Source of the DNA: Planktosalinus sp963977065
GTDB taxonomy: Bacteria > Bacteroidota > Bacteroidia > Flavobacteriales > Flavobacteriaceae
Assembly (NCBI GenBank): GCA_963977065.1
Contig: CAXBNF010000002.1
Span: 1 to 64,000, forward strand
Length of the DNA stretch: 64,000 nucleotides
Direction of reading: 5' to 3'
Shown piece after piece: positions 56,486 to 64,000 of the stretch. The notes under the pieces were generated by a model. The model was given only the letters and a program-made list of their open reading frames with translations. It made no database searches and was not told the DNA's origin. The position numbers were made by a program, and so were the translations under genes. Position 1 is the stretch's first letter. Every line of letters starts with the position of its first letter.

Positions 56486-57358
56486 ATGGAAACACAAACA
56501 ATATCACCTCCTGAAAGAGCCCCTAAGCCCAAGTGGCTAAGAGTAAAATTACCCACCGGTAAAAAATACACAGAGTTGCGCAGTCTGGTTGACAAATATG
56601 ATTTACACACCATTTGCACTTCCGGTAGTTGTCCAAATATGGGTGAATGCTGGAGTGAGGGAACTGCCACTTTTATGATATTGGGGAATATCTGTACCCG
56701 TTCCTGCGGTTTTTGTGGCGTAAAAACCGGCCGGCCGGAGACCATAGATTGGGAGGAACCTGAAAAAGTGGCCCGTTACATTAAATTAATGAATATCAAG
56801 CATGCGGTTGTTACTTCAGTTGATAGAGACGATATTAAAGATATGGGGTCCATTATCTGGGCAGAAACAGTGAAGGCTATAAGAAGAATGAATCCCGAGA
56901 CCACTCTTGAAACCTTAATTCCCGATTTTCAGGGTGTAGAAAAAAATATAGACAGAATTATTGAAGTCAATCCCGAAGTGGTTTCGCATAACATGGAAAC
57001 TGTAAAACGATTGACCCGTGAGGTGCGCATACAGGCAAAATATGAGCGCAGCCTGGGCGTTTTAAAATATTTAAAAGACAAGGGCATAAACAGGACCAAA
57101 AGCGGTATTATGCTGGGTCTGGGTGAAAAAGAGGAAGAGGTGATTCAAACCCTGAAAGATCTTAGAGAGGTGAATGTTGATATTGTTACCATTGGTCAAT
57201 ACCTTCAACCTTCAAAAAAACACCTTCCCGTAAAAGAATTTATACTGCCTGAACAGTTTCAAAAATATGAGGAAATTGGTTTAGAAATGGGATTCCGTCA
57301 TGTAGAGAGTGGTGCGCTTGTGCGTTCTTCATACAAAGCCCACAAACACATTCTTTAA
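56486..57358 (+). CDS. lipA: Lipoyl synthase
   Basis: This 290-residue radical SAM enzyme inserts two sulfur atoms into the octanoyl group on lipoyl domains. The auxiliary cluster cysteines are C44-x4-C49-x5-C55 (CTSGSCPNMGEC) and the radical SAM cluster C70-x3-C74-x2-C77 (CTRSCGFC). The C-terminal RSSYKAHKHIL holds the conserved RSSY serine. ATG 56486 is chosen because the upstream TTG lies in the promoter. gap follows after 18 bp. Confidence 0.96.
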   Translation: METQTISPPERAPKPKWLRVKLPTGKKYTELRSLVDKYDLHTICTSGSCPNMGECWSEGTATFMILGNICTRSCGFCGVKTGRPETIDWEEPEKVARYIKLMNIKHAVVTSVDRDDIKDMGSIIWAETVKAIRRMNPETTLETLIPDFQGVEKNIDRIIEVNPEVVSHNMETVKRLTREVRIQAKYERSLGVLKYLKDKGINRTKSGIMLGLGEKEEEVIQTLKDLREVNVDIVTIGQYLQPSKKHLPVKEFILPEQFQKYEEIGLEMGFRHVESGALVRSSYKAHKHIL

Positions 57359-57376
57359 TAACAAGTTAAAATCGCC

Positions 57377-58375
57377 ATGTCAAATAAGATTCAGGTTGCT
57401 ATTAACGGCTTTGGGAGAATTGGTCGCAGTTTGTTCCGTCTTCTTTTAGACCATTCAGAAATTGAAGTGGTTGCTATTAATGACCTTGCTGATTCAAGAA
57501 CATTGAGTCATTTACTAAAGTATGACAGTATTCATGGTGTCCTTAAACGATCTGTCACTTTTTCTGAAACCGGAATTTTGGTAGATGGGAAAACCTATCC
57601 GTTAACAAACTACGCTACTATTTCAGAAATTAGCTGGAAAAATGTTGACATCGTGATTGAGTCCACCGGAAAGTTTAAATCAAAAGAACAATTGCAAAAC
57701 CACATTACTGCCGGTGCAAAAAAAGTAATTCTCACGGTGCCACCGCTTGATGATGATATTAAAACCATTGTTTTGGGTGTTAATGAATCTACTTTAGTCG
57801 GAAGTGAAGAAATTATTTCAAATGCTTCCTGCACTACAAACAATGCAGCTCCTATGATTAAGATTATAGATGCGCTTTGTGGAGTGGAACAGGCATATAT
57901 CACAACCATTCATTCTTATACAACAGATCAAAGTTTACACGACCAGCCTCACAAGGACCTGAGAAGAGCGCGAGCTGCAAGTCAATCAATCGTTCCAACA
58001 ACCACAGGAGCTGCAAAAGCACTTACCAAAGTGTTCCCTCATCTTTCTGATGTGATTGGAGGATGTGGAATAAGGGTTCCGGTTCCAAATGGATCATTGA
58101 CAGATTTAACGTTGAATGTAAAAAACGAAACGTCCATAGAAGAAATTAATAAAGCCTTTGAAATAGCTTCAAAAACCTATTTAAAGAATATTTTGGAATA
58201 CACAGAGGATCCAATTGTTTCGATAGATATTATCGAAAACACACATTCTTGTGTCTTTGATGCACAAATGACGTCAGTTATTGGTAAGTTTGTTAAAGTA
58301 ATTGGGTGGTATGACAATGAAATTGGTTATTCTTCGAGATTAATCGATTTAGTGAATTACATTTCAAAGAAATAA
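57377..58375 (+). CDS. gap: Glyceraldehyde-3-phosphate dehydrogenase, type I
   Basis: This 332-residue cytoplasmic enzyme has the NAD-binding INGFGRIGRSLFRLLL, the catalytic SNASCTTNNAAPMI (Cys152), the HSYTTDQ loop with catalytic histidine, and RAASQSIVPTTTGAAKA. Length is normal. Bacteroidota often carry two gap genes, so this copy may favour glycolysis or gluconeogenesis; the sequence does not tell. It is 18 bp after lipA on the same strand. Confidence 0.95.
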   Translation: MSNKIQVAINGFGRIGRSLFRLLLDHSEIEVVAINDLADSRTLSHLLKYDSIHGVLKRSVTFSETGILVDGKTYPLTNYATISEISWKNVDIVIESTGKFKSKEQLQNHITAGAKKVILTVPPLDDDIKTIVLGVNESTLVGSEEIISNASCTTNNAAPMIKIIDALCGVEQAYITTIHSYTTDQSLHDQPHKDLRRARAASQSIVPTTTGAAKALTKVFPHLSDVIGGCGIRVPVPNGSLTDLTLNVKNETSIEEINKAFEIASKTYLKNILEYTEDPIVSIDIIENTHSCVFDAQMTSVIGKFVKVIGWYDNEIGYSSRLIDLVNYISKK

Positions 58376-58402
58376 CTATATTTAGCCCTTATATATTCAA
58401 GA

Positions 58403-60652
58403 ATGATGAGGAGTTCCTTTCATTTATTTTTAACCTCACTCTTAGTTTTGGCTTCGTTTTCTCTTTTTTCTCAGGAAAATGAGCCCAAAGCCTTTGATAC
58501 CATTGCAAAAATTCAAGAGTTACAACAGGGAGCTTACCAGTCTATTTTAATTCAGGAACTTGATAATGTTGTACCCAAACTTTTAGAAGCAAAAAGTCTG
58601 GCAAATGCCATAGAAAACCCCACTCAAAAGGCTTTAGTTAGCACCACGCTTGCTTATTTTTATTATTCAATATACAGTTATAATCTTGCAAGTACAGAAT
58701 GTGCAAAAGCCATTGGTTATATAAAAGACGAGCCAAACTCAAAAGAACTGGGTATTGCATACAGCTTGTATGGTCTTATTTCACTGAAAACAAATAATAA
58801 GGAAAATGCTGAAAGATATTTAAACAATGCTGATAGAATTTTTCAAACATTAAATGATGAGGTTGAACTAGCAAAAGTCACTTATAAAAAAGGATTGTTT
58901 GCTCTAGAAAACGATAATGTTCAAGTAGCTTTAAATTATTTTGCAGCATCTCTAGCGGTTTTTGAGTCTGAAAACATTCCCTTTTATGAGGCCACAGCAA
59001 ACAGATACCTTGCAAAATGCTTGATTATTATTCCAACAGAAAATGAAGAAGAAAAAGAAAAAAATATTAGCAGAGCTAAAAATTCTATAGACAAAGCTTT
59101 TGATTTAAGTAGAAACAATAGCTATTTAAAAATTGAAGCAGATTGTTATAAAACAGCGAGTGATATTGCTTTTCTTTTAGGTAATACAGAGGAAGCTTAT
59201 ACTTCTTTGAGAAAGCATATAGATAAAAAAGATGAACTGGAAGAAATTCACGCTGCAGTTTTAAGCAAAAATTTAGACTTTGAATCAAACAATGAAGAAC
59301 TCATAGCAAAAATTGCTCTCCAGCAAAGTGACCTTGAAGAACAACAAAAATCGATTACGATGAATCGATTTACAACAGGTTTGAGTGTGGCATTAATTAT
59401 CATTTTATCGTTATTAACACTTTCACTTTTTAAGAATAATAACTTAAGAGCAAAAGCAAACAATTTATTACAAGACAAAAATGATGAGTTACTAATTGCA
59501 AAAGAACGAGCAGAAAAAGCTTCCATTGCAAAAGCGCAATTTCTATCTACAATTACTCATGAGTTGCGAACACCTATGTATGCCGTGACAGGCTTAACAC
59601 ATTTACTCCTTGAAGAAAAGCCCCGGGAAGACCAAATAGAGCATTTAAACTCTTTAAAGTTTTCAGGCGAATATCTACTTTCACTCATCAACAATATTCT
59701 TGACCTCAACAAGCTTGAAGCAAACAAGGTAGAGCTTGAGAAGAAATCTTTTAGTTTGAAAAAACGAGTTGAAGATGTATTGATTGCGTTAAAAAAATCT
59801 GCAATGGATAAAAACAATAAACTCACTCTTGAGTATGATGAAGGCATTCCGTCTAAACTCATTGGTGACCCTGTTGTATTATCACAGGTTTTAATAAATC
59901 TTGTAGGTAATTCTGTAAAATTCACTGAAAATGGAAAAATCACCTTAGCCGTTAAGAAATTAAGTCAAACAGACCGAAGTGTTCTTCTTCATTTCGAAAT
60001 ACAAGATAACGGTGTGGGTATTACCCTAAAAAAACAAAAAGCTATATTTGAAAGTTTCACTCAAGGCTCAGTCCAAATCAACAGAAAATTTGGTGGCACC
60101 GGTTTGGGTCTGTCAATTGTAAGAAACCTGCTACATTTGATGGACAGTAAAGTTCATCTCGAAAGTGAAATTGGCAAAGGGTCTAAGTTTTGGTTTGATT
60201 TAAAACTAAACATCTCTGATGAAAAACCAGATTCACTTTTGCCAAATTCTCAGCTTTCACTAAAAGATTTGGGAGCTCTTGAAAACTTAAATGTGCTTGT
60301 TGTTGAAGACAACAAAATCAACCAAATGATTACCAAAAAAATTCTTGAAAAAAATAAAATTATTTGCTCTGTTGCTGATAATGGTGAGGACGCTGTTAAA
60401 ATGGTTAAGGACAATCACTATGATCTAATTCTTATGGACATACATATGCCTGGTATAAGTGGTATTGAAGCAACCCAACAAATAAAAGAATTTAAAAAAG
60501 ACATACCTGTTATTGCACTAACAGCAGTGACTATTGACGAAAACCTGGATGATTTTTACAAAGCCGGATTCAACGAAATTATCCCAAAACCTTTCAAAAC
60601 AGAAGAATTTTTTGAAAAGATTTACCGCACATTACAATCTCAAAAAGTATAA
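58403..60652 (+). CDS. Hybrid sensor histidine kinase/response regulator with TPR sensor region
   Basis: This 749-residue membrane protein has a signal sequence and a periplasmic TPR-rich helical sensor region (about 30-315). One membrane helix follows (about 328-348, GLSVALIIILSLLTLSLF). The cytoplasmic part has a coiled coil, a HisKA domain with ITHELRTPM (His386), an HATPase (N box around QVLINLVGNSVKF, G box DNGVGIT and GGTGLGLSIV) and a C-terminal receiver domain with phospho-acceptor Asp679 (LILMDIHMPG). No output domain follows the receiver, so phosphate is probably passed to another protein. The signal is unknown. It lies 27 bp after gap. Confidence 0.92.
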   Translation: MMRSSFHLFLTSLLVLASFSLFSQENEPKAFDTIAKIQELQQGAYQSILIQELDNVVPKLLEAKSLANAIENPTQKALVSTTLAYFYYSIYSYNLASTECAKAIGYIKDEPNSKELGIAYSLYGLISLKTNNKENAERYLNNADRIFQTLNDEVELAKVTYKKGLFALENDNVQVALNYFAASLAVFESENIPFYEATANRYLAKCLIIIPTENEEEKEKNISRAKNSIDKAFDLSRNNSYLKIEADCYKTASDIAFLLGNTEEAYTSLRKHIDKKDELEEIHAAVLSKNLDFESNNEELIAKIALQQSDLEEQQKSITMNRFTTGLSVALIIILSLLTLSLFKNNNLRAKANNLLQDKNDELLIAKERAEKASIAKAQFLSTITHELRTPMYAVTGLTHLLLEEKPREDQIEHLNSLKFSGEYLLSLINNILDLNKLEANKVELEKKSFSLKKRVEDVLIALKKSAMDKNNKLTLEYDEGIPSKLIGDPVVLSQVLINLVGNSVKFTENGKITLAVKKLSQTDRSVLLHFEIQDNGVGITLKKQKAIFESFTQGSVQINRKFGGTGLGLSIVRNLLHLMDSKVHLESEIGKGSKFWFDLKLNISDEKPDSLLPNSQLSLKDLGALENLNVLVVEDNKINQMITKKILEKNKIICSVADNGEDAVKMVKDNHYDLILMDIHMPGISGIEATQQIKEFKKDIPVIALTAVTIDENLDDFYKAGFNEIIPKPFKTEEFFEKIYRTLQSQKV

Positions 60653-60655
60653 TCC

Positions 60656-61687
60656 TTATCCTTCTTTTTCTTGTTCACTCCATTCAGCTATAGAAGATGC
60701 AGCATTTTTGATGCGCCCTATAAACCCTTCTTCCTTATTTAAAAATGAAACCGAAATGGGTAAATAAAATAAAGCAGCTTTTTTGATTTTATCCTTCAGG
60801 CGCATAAAATCTTTTTCTGTTGTTAAAATAATCGTTTCGTTGTCTAGCGCTAAAATTTCTTCTTCAGTAAAATTGTGGTGGTCTGCAAACCCTTGATGTT
60901 CAAAATTTAATTTCATTTCCGTCAGATAATCAATAAATGGTTTTGGATTGGCAATCCCCGTGACAAGCTTAAATGGTTTTTCCTCAAGAAAATCAATGTG
61001 TTTTGTTTCATTAATACCCTGTATTACCGATGCATAAACAATGGCTGAAAAGTAAATGTGTTGATGAAGCTCTAAATTTAATTCATATTGAATTTGTTGT
61101 TGTTTCGCATAAGAAAGGTTTTCAGGACATTTAGTGACCACAATGCAGTTTGCCCGCTTCGCCCCTGCTTTGGACTCTCTTAAATTTCCGGCCGGCAGCA
61201 ACAAATCATTCACATATAAATCTGAATAGGAAGTAAGTAAAACAGTGAAAAATGGCTTTACCTTTCGATGTTGAAAAGCATCATCAAGCAAAATTACATC
61301 TGCCTTTTCTTTGAGAATATTGATTCCCCTTCTGCGATTGGCATCAACAGCGACAATGACTTCAGGGTATTTAAGCTTAAACTGTAATGGCTCATCTCCC
61401 ACTTCTTCGACCGTGTGGTGTTTTTCAACCATATGAAAACCTTTTGATTTTCGTTTGTAGCCTCTACTTAAAACAGCAATTTTGTGCTCCTTTTTTAATA
61501 TCGAAATAAGATACTCAATCATTGGCGATTTCCCGGTACCACCCACATTGAGGTTTCCAACACAAATCACGGGAACTTCATAAGTAGTGCTTTCTAAACA
61601 ACCTTTATTATACATATAATTACGCAAAGAAGTGATGCCGTCATAGGCCACCGAAAAGGGAAATAATATTTTCCTGAGTTTATTCAT
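60656..61687 (-). CDS. lpxK: Tetraacyldisaccharide 4'-kinase
   Basis: This 343-residue inner-membrane-associated kinase phosphorylates the lipid A disaccharide precursor at the 4' position. It has the P-loop NLNVGGTGKSPM, the LSRGYKRKSKG basic region, VGDEPLQF and LLDDAFQHRKV. ATG 61687 (MNKLRKILFPFSVAYD) matches the usual LpxK N-terminus better than the upstream in-frame ATG at 61720. It is convergent with the hybrid kinase gene, with 3 bp between stops. Confidence 0.94.
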   Translation of the reverse strand: MNKLRKILFPFSVAYDGITSLRNYMYNKGCLESTTYEVPVICVGNLNVGGTGKSPMIEYLISILKKEHKIAVLSRGYKRKSKGFHMVEKHHTVEEVGDEPLQFKLKYPEVIVAVDANRRRGINILKEKADVILLDDAFQHRKVKPFFTVLLTSYSDLYVNDLLLPAGNLRESKAGAKRANCIVVTKCPENLSYAKQQQIQYELNLELHQHIYFSAIVYASVIQGINETKHIDFLEEKPFKLVTGIANPKPFIDYLTEMKLNFEHQGFADHHNFTEEEILALDNETIILTTEKDFMRLKDKIKKAALFYLPISVSFLNKEEGFIGRIKNAASSIAEWSEQEKEG

Positions 61688-61732
61688 CACAACGAAAATA
61701 TACTTTTTTATCTTTACCATAAAATACTACCT

Positions 61733-62848
61733 ATGATAATTCAGCAAGTAATTGATTTTTTAGAAGAACTGGCGCCTATTCACTACGCAGAAGACTTTGA
61801 TAATGTGGGTCTTCTCGTGGGAAATAAAAATACTGAAGTCTCCTCAATATTGGTTAGTCACGACACCCTTGAAGAGGTGGTTGACGAGGCCATTGAAAAA
61901 AAATGCAACCTCATAGTGAGTTTTCATCCCATCATTTTCGGCGGGCTTAAAAAAATTAATGGTAATACTTACGTCGAAAGAGTTGTCATTAAAGCCATTC
62001 AAAACAACATTGCCATCTTTGCCATGCATACTGCGCTTGACAATGCCTGGAATGGCGTTAATGCTATAATGTGTAAAAAACTGGGACTCATTAATCAAAA
62101 GATTTTAATCCCAAAAAAGGAAACCATAAAAAAGCTGGTAACTTTTGTACCTAAGGCTGAAGCGAGTAATCTTCGGCAGGCACTATTTGATGTTGGTGCC
62201 GGAAACATAGGCAATTATGACCATTGCAGTTTTAATCTGGAAGGTACAGGTAGCTTCAAACCTAATGAAGATTCAAACCCAACAATAGGAAAAAAGGGGG
62301 AAACACATTTTGAAACAGAAACTCAAATTGGAATTACATTTCATGCTCATCTTGAGTCACAAGTTTTGAAAGTTCTTATTGAAAACCATCCTTATGAAGA
62401 AGTGGCTTATGAAGTCACAACGCTTGAAAATACCAATCAAAAAATTGGAATGGGAATGATTGCTGAACTACCTCAGGATATGGATGAACTCGCATTTTTA
62501 AAATTTGTAAAAACCAAAATGAATTGCGGCGTCATAAAACACAGTAAGTTGCTCGGAAAAAAAATAAAAAAAGTAGCCGTTTTAGGTGGTTCTGGAAGTT
62601 TTGCTATTACTGCTGCAAAACGAGCAAAAGCAGACATATTTCTCACGGCAGATTTGAAGTATCATGACTTTTATCAAGCTGAAAATCAAATTATAATTGC
62701 AGATATTGGTCATTATGAAAGCGAACGATACACAAAAAACGAATTAGTTGACTTCCTTACCAAAAAAATCACTAATTTTGCACCTGCCTTTGAAAAAGGA
62801 AATCTAAAAATATCAGAAGTAAACACCAATCCTATCAAGTATTTATAA
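61733..62848 (+). CDS. Nif3-like dinuclear metal centre protein (DUF34/NGG1-interacting)
   Basis: This 371-residue cytoplasmic protein of the Nif3/YbgI family, usually hexameric with a two-metal centre, has metal-ligand motifs IVSFHPIIFGGLK and AMHTALDNAWNGVN near the N-terminus and ADIGHYESERYTKNEL near the C-terminus. The central insertion of about 100 residues (PII-like domain) is the long form found in Bacteroidota. A GTP cyclohydrolase role has been suggested for the family but remains doubtful. It is followed 2 bp later by the coiled-coil protein gene. Confidence 0.9.
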   Translation: MIIQQVIDFLEELAPIHYAEDFDNVGLLVGNKNTEVSSILVSHDTLEEVVDEAIEKKCNLIVSFHPIIFGGLKKINGNTYVERVVIKAIQNNIAIFAMHTALDNAWNGVNAIMCKKLGLINQKILIPKKETIKKLVTFVPKAEASNLRQALFDVGAGNIGNYDHCSFNLEGTGSFKPNEDSNPTIGKKGETHFETETQIGITFHAHLESQVLKVLIENHPYEEVAYEVTTLENTNQKIGMGMIAELPQDMDELAFLKFVKTKMNCGVIKHSKLLGKKIKKVAVLGGSGSFAITAAKRAKADIFLTADLKYHDFYQAENQIIIADIGHYESERYTKNELVDFLTKKITNFAPAFEKGNLKISEVNTNPIKYL

Positions 62849-62850
62849 GT

Positions 62851-63630
62851 ATGGCAAAGAAAACTGAAGCAACAGTCGAAGAAAAATTAAGAGCTTTATA
62901 TGACTTGCAATTAATCGACTCAAAAATTGACGAGATTAAAAATTTGCGTGGCGAGCTTCCGCTAGAAGTAAGAGACCTTGAAGATGAAATCACCGGGCTC
63001 ACAGCTAGAATCGATAAACTCAAAGCAGACCTTGAAGCAACAGAAAATGCTATCAAAGAAAAGAAAAATCAAATTGAAGAGTCTAAAGGTCTCATCAAAA
63101 AGTACACTTCTCAACAAGACAACGTTCGCAATAACAGAGAGTACAATTCCTTGAGTAAAGAAATTGAATTTCAGGAATTGGAAATACAGTTGGCAGAAAA
63201 ACACATCAAGGAATTAAAAGCTCAAATTGAACACAAAACTGAAGTCATCAACCAATCTCAAGAGCGTTTGACAGACAGAGAAAACCATCTCAATCACAAA
63301 AAAGCAGAATTGGATGATATTCTTGGGGAAACCGAAAAGGAAGAAAAAACACTCCTCAAAGAAGCCGATAGTTATAAAGCACAACTGGAAGATCGATTAG
63401 TAAGTGCGTATGAACGTATAAGAAAAAATGTAAAAAATGGACAAGCAATTGTAACCATTGAAAGAGGAGCTTCAGGAGGGTCCTTTTTCTCGATTCCACC
63501 TCAAGTACAAGTTGAGATTGCTTCTCGCAAAAAAATAATGACAGATGAGCACAGTGGAAGAATTCTTGTAGATTCTGAACTTGCAGAAGAAGAACAACAA
63601 AAAATGGAAAAGTTTTTTGCCAAGCTATAA
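62851..63630 (+). CDS. Coiled-coil protein with degenerate C4 zinc-ribbon domain
   Basis: This 259-residue cytoplasmic protein has long coiled coils (about 30-180, heptad-rich Glu, Lys and Leu). Its C-terminal domain aligns with the zinc-ribbon family (zf-RING_7/CT398-like): ERGASGGSFFSIPPQVQVEIASRKKI followed by DEHSGRILVD. Where relatives have CxxC pairs, this protein has Ala, Ser and Gly; the chain contains no cysteine. Metal binding is therefore lost. Such proteins are often encoded next to nif3-like genes, as here, 2 bp apart. The function of the pair is unknown. Confidence 0.85.
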   Translation: MAKKTEATVEEKLRALYDLQLIDSKIDEIKNLRGELPLEVRDLEDEITGLTARIDKLKADLEATENAIKEKKNQIEESKGLIKKYTSQQDNVRNNREYNSLSKEIEFQELEIQLAEKHIKELKAQIEHKTEVINQSQERLTDRENHLNHKKAELDDILGETEKEEKTLLKEADSYKAQLEDRLVSAYERIRKNVKNGQAIVTIERGASGGSFFSIPPQVQVEIASRKKIMTDEHSGRILVDSELAEEEQQKMEKFFAKL

Positions 63631-63654
63631 GCAATCTTTCAAATAAATTTTAAC

Positions 63655-63685
63655 AAAGCCTTCCCATTTTCCGGAAGGCTTTTTT
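63655..63685 (+). terminator. Rho-independent terminator
   Basis: The stem AAAGCCTTCC/GGAAGGCTTT (63655-63664 with 63673-63682) has an 8-nt loop and a T run. It ends the Nif3-like/coiled-coil operon. Confidence 0.88.
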
Positions 63686-63708
63686 CGTACATTTAAAATA
63701 AAAACATT

Positions 63709-64000
63709 ATGAAAAATCGTCACTTACTTCTCTTTTTTTTGGGTTCCTTTTTCTCGGTTTCATGTCAAAACACTACCGATAATAACAAAACTGAAGAAAT
63801 TGAAAAACAGACTTCCATCACTCCCGTCCAAACCAAAATTGAGAATGGTCTCAGCAAGGCCTATTTTGCCAGTGGATGTTTTTGGTGTGTGGAGGCTATT
63901 TATGAAAGCGTTTATGGCGTTGAAGAAGCTATTTCAGGCTACTCAGGCGGACATACTGAATATCCAACTTATGAATCTACCAATACTGGAACCACCGGAC
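63709..64000 (+). CDS. msrA: Peptide-methionine (S)-S-oxide reductase, lipoprotein form, truncated by window end
   Basis: The first 97 codons are present. A lipoprotein signal peptide (LGSFFSVSC, Cys19) is followed by a polar linker and then the MsrA core AYFASGCFWCVEAIYESVYGVEEAISGYSGGH with the catalytic Cys57. The reading frame continues past 64000. The lipid anchor places it in the periplasm or on the outer membrane, where it would repair oxidised methionines. TACATTTA about 20 bp upstream resembles a -7 element. Confidence 0.9.
   Translation, partial: MKNRHLLLFFLGSFFSVSCQNTTDNNKTEEIEKQTSITPVQTKIENGLSKAYFASGCFWCVEAIYESVYGVEEAISGYSGGHTEYPTYESTNTGTTG

Overview
The window is a chromosomal segment of a bacterium in the Flavobacteriaceae or a close relative (phylum Bacteroidota), probably marine. 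The evidence is threefold. Several secreted proteins carry type IX secretion (T9SS) sorting tails, and there is a T9SS plug protein and a possible SusD-like end. Promoters match the Bacteroidota -7 consensus TAnnTTTG, often only a few bases before the start codon, and Shine-Dalgarno sequences are lacking. A complete sodium-pumping Nqr operon is present. The DNA is AT-rich. No rRNA, tRNA, CRISPR array, insertion sequence or prophage was seen.

Layout. 0-2.5 kb: tail of a possible SusD-like gene, a surface lipoprotein, a small Cys-rich exported protein behind a G9 tract, and rlmB. 2.5-9.7 kb: rhomboid protease, rarA, then a kynurenine-pathway run (2-aminomuconate deaminase, aminomuconate-semialdehyde dehydrogenase, ACMSD, an O-methyltransferase). 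Two small four-helix-bundle genes framed by 7-bp repeat arrays interrupt that run. 9.7-15.9 kb: PAP2 phosphatase, tatA, peptidase E, glutaminase and two L,D-transpeptidases. 16-24 kb: gpmI, a thioredoxin-like lipoprotein, map, a GxxExxY gene framed by CACNGAG arrays, a methyltransferase and an S9 peptidase. 24-32 kb: apbE and nqrABCDEF, all leftward. ApbE attaches the FMN groups that NqrB and NqrC need. 32-49 kb: T9SS plug protein, apaG, pruA, a leftward Omp28/T9SS thiol-protein cluster facing a TlpA/outer-membrane pair, a PGAP1-like hydrolase and valS. 49-64 kb: retropepsin-PDZ protein, aminotransferase, murB, a small accessory patch with higBA, a glycosyltransferase, sigma factor, lipA, gap, a hybrid histidine kinase, lpxK, a Nif3-like protein, a cysteine-less zinc-ribbon relative and the start of msrA.

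The most unusual feature is a recurring cassette: a small gene (four-helix-bundle/23S-IVP family, or GxxExxY family) flanked by short tandem 7-bp units in one orientation upstream and in the opposite orientation downstream. There are three such cassettes (5011-5495, 5957-6446, 19492-19963). Related solo arrays lie at 2481-2518, 2605-2654, 3645-3672, 25173-25195 and, more doubtfully, 56290-56339. Each cassette transcript could fold into a long stem with the gene in the loop, which resembles the layout of 23S rRNA intervening sequences. One arm supplies the start codon region and first residues of a dehydrogenase, and another array lies inside the rhomboid coding sequence.

All calls come from reading the sequence. 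No database search or structure prediction was run.
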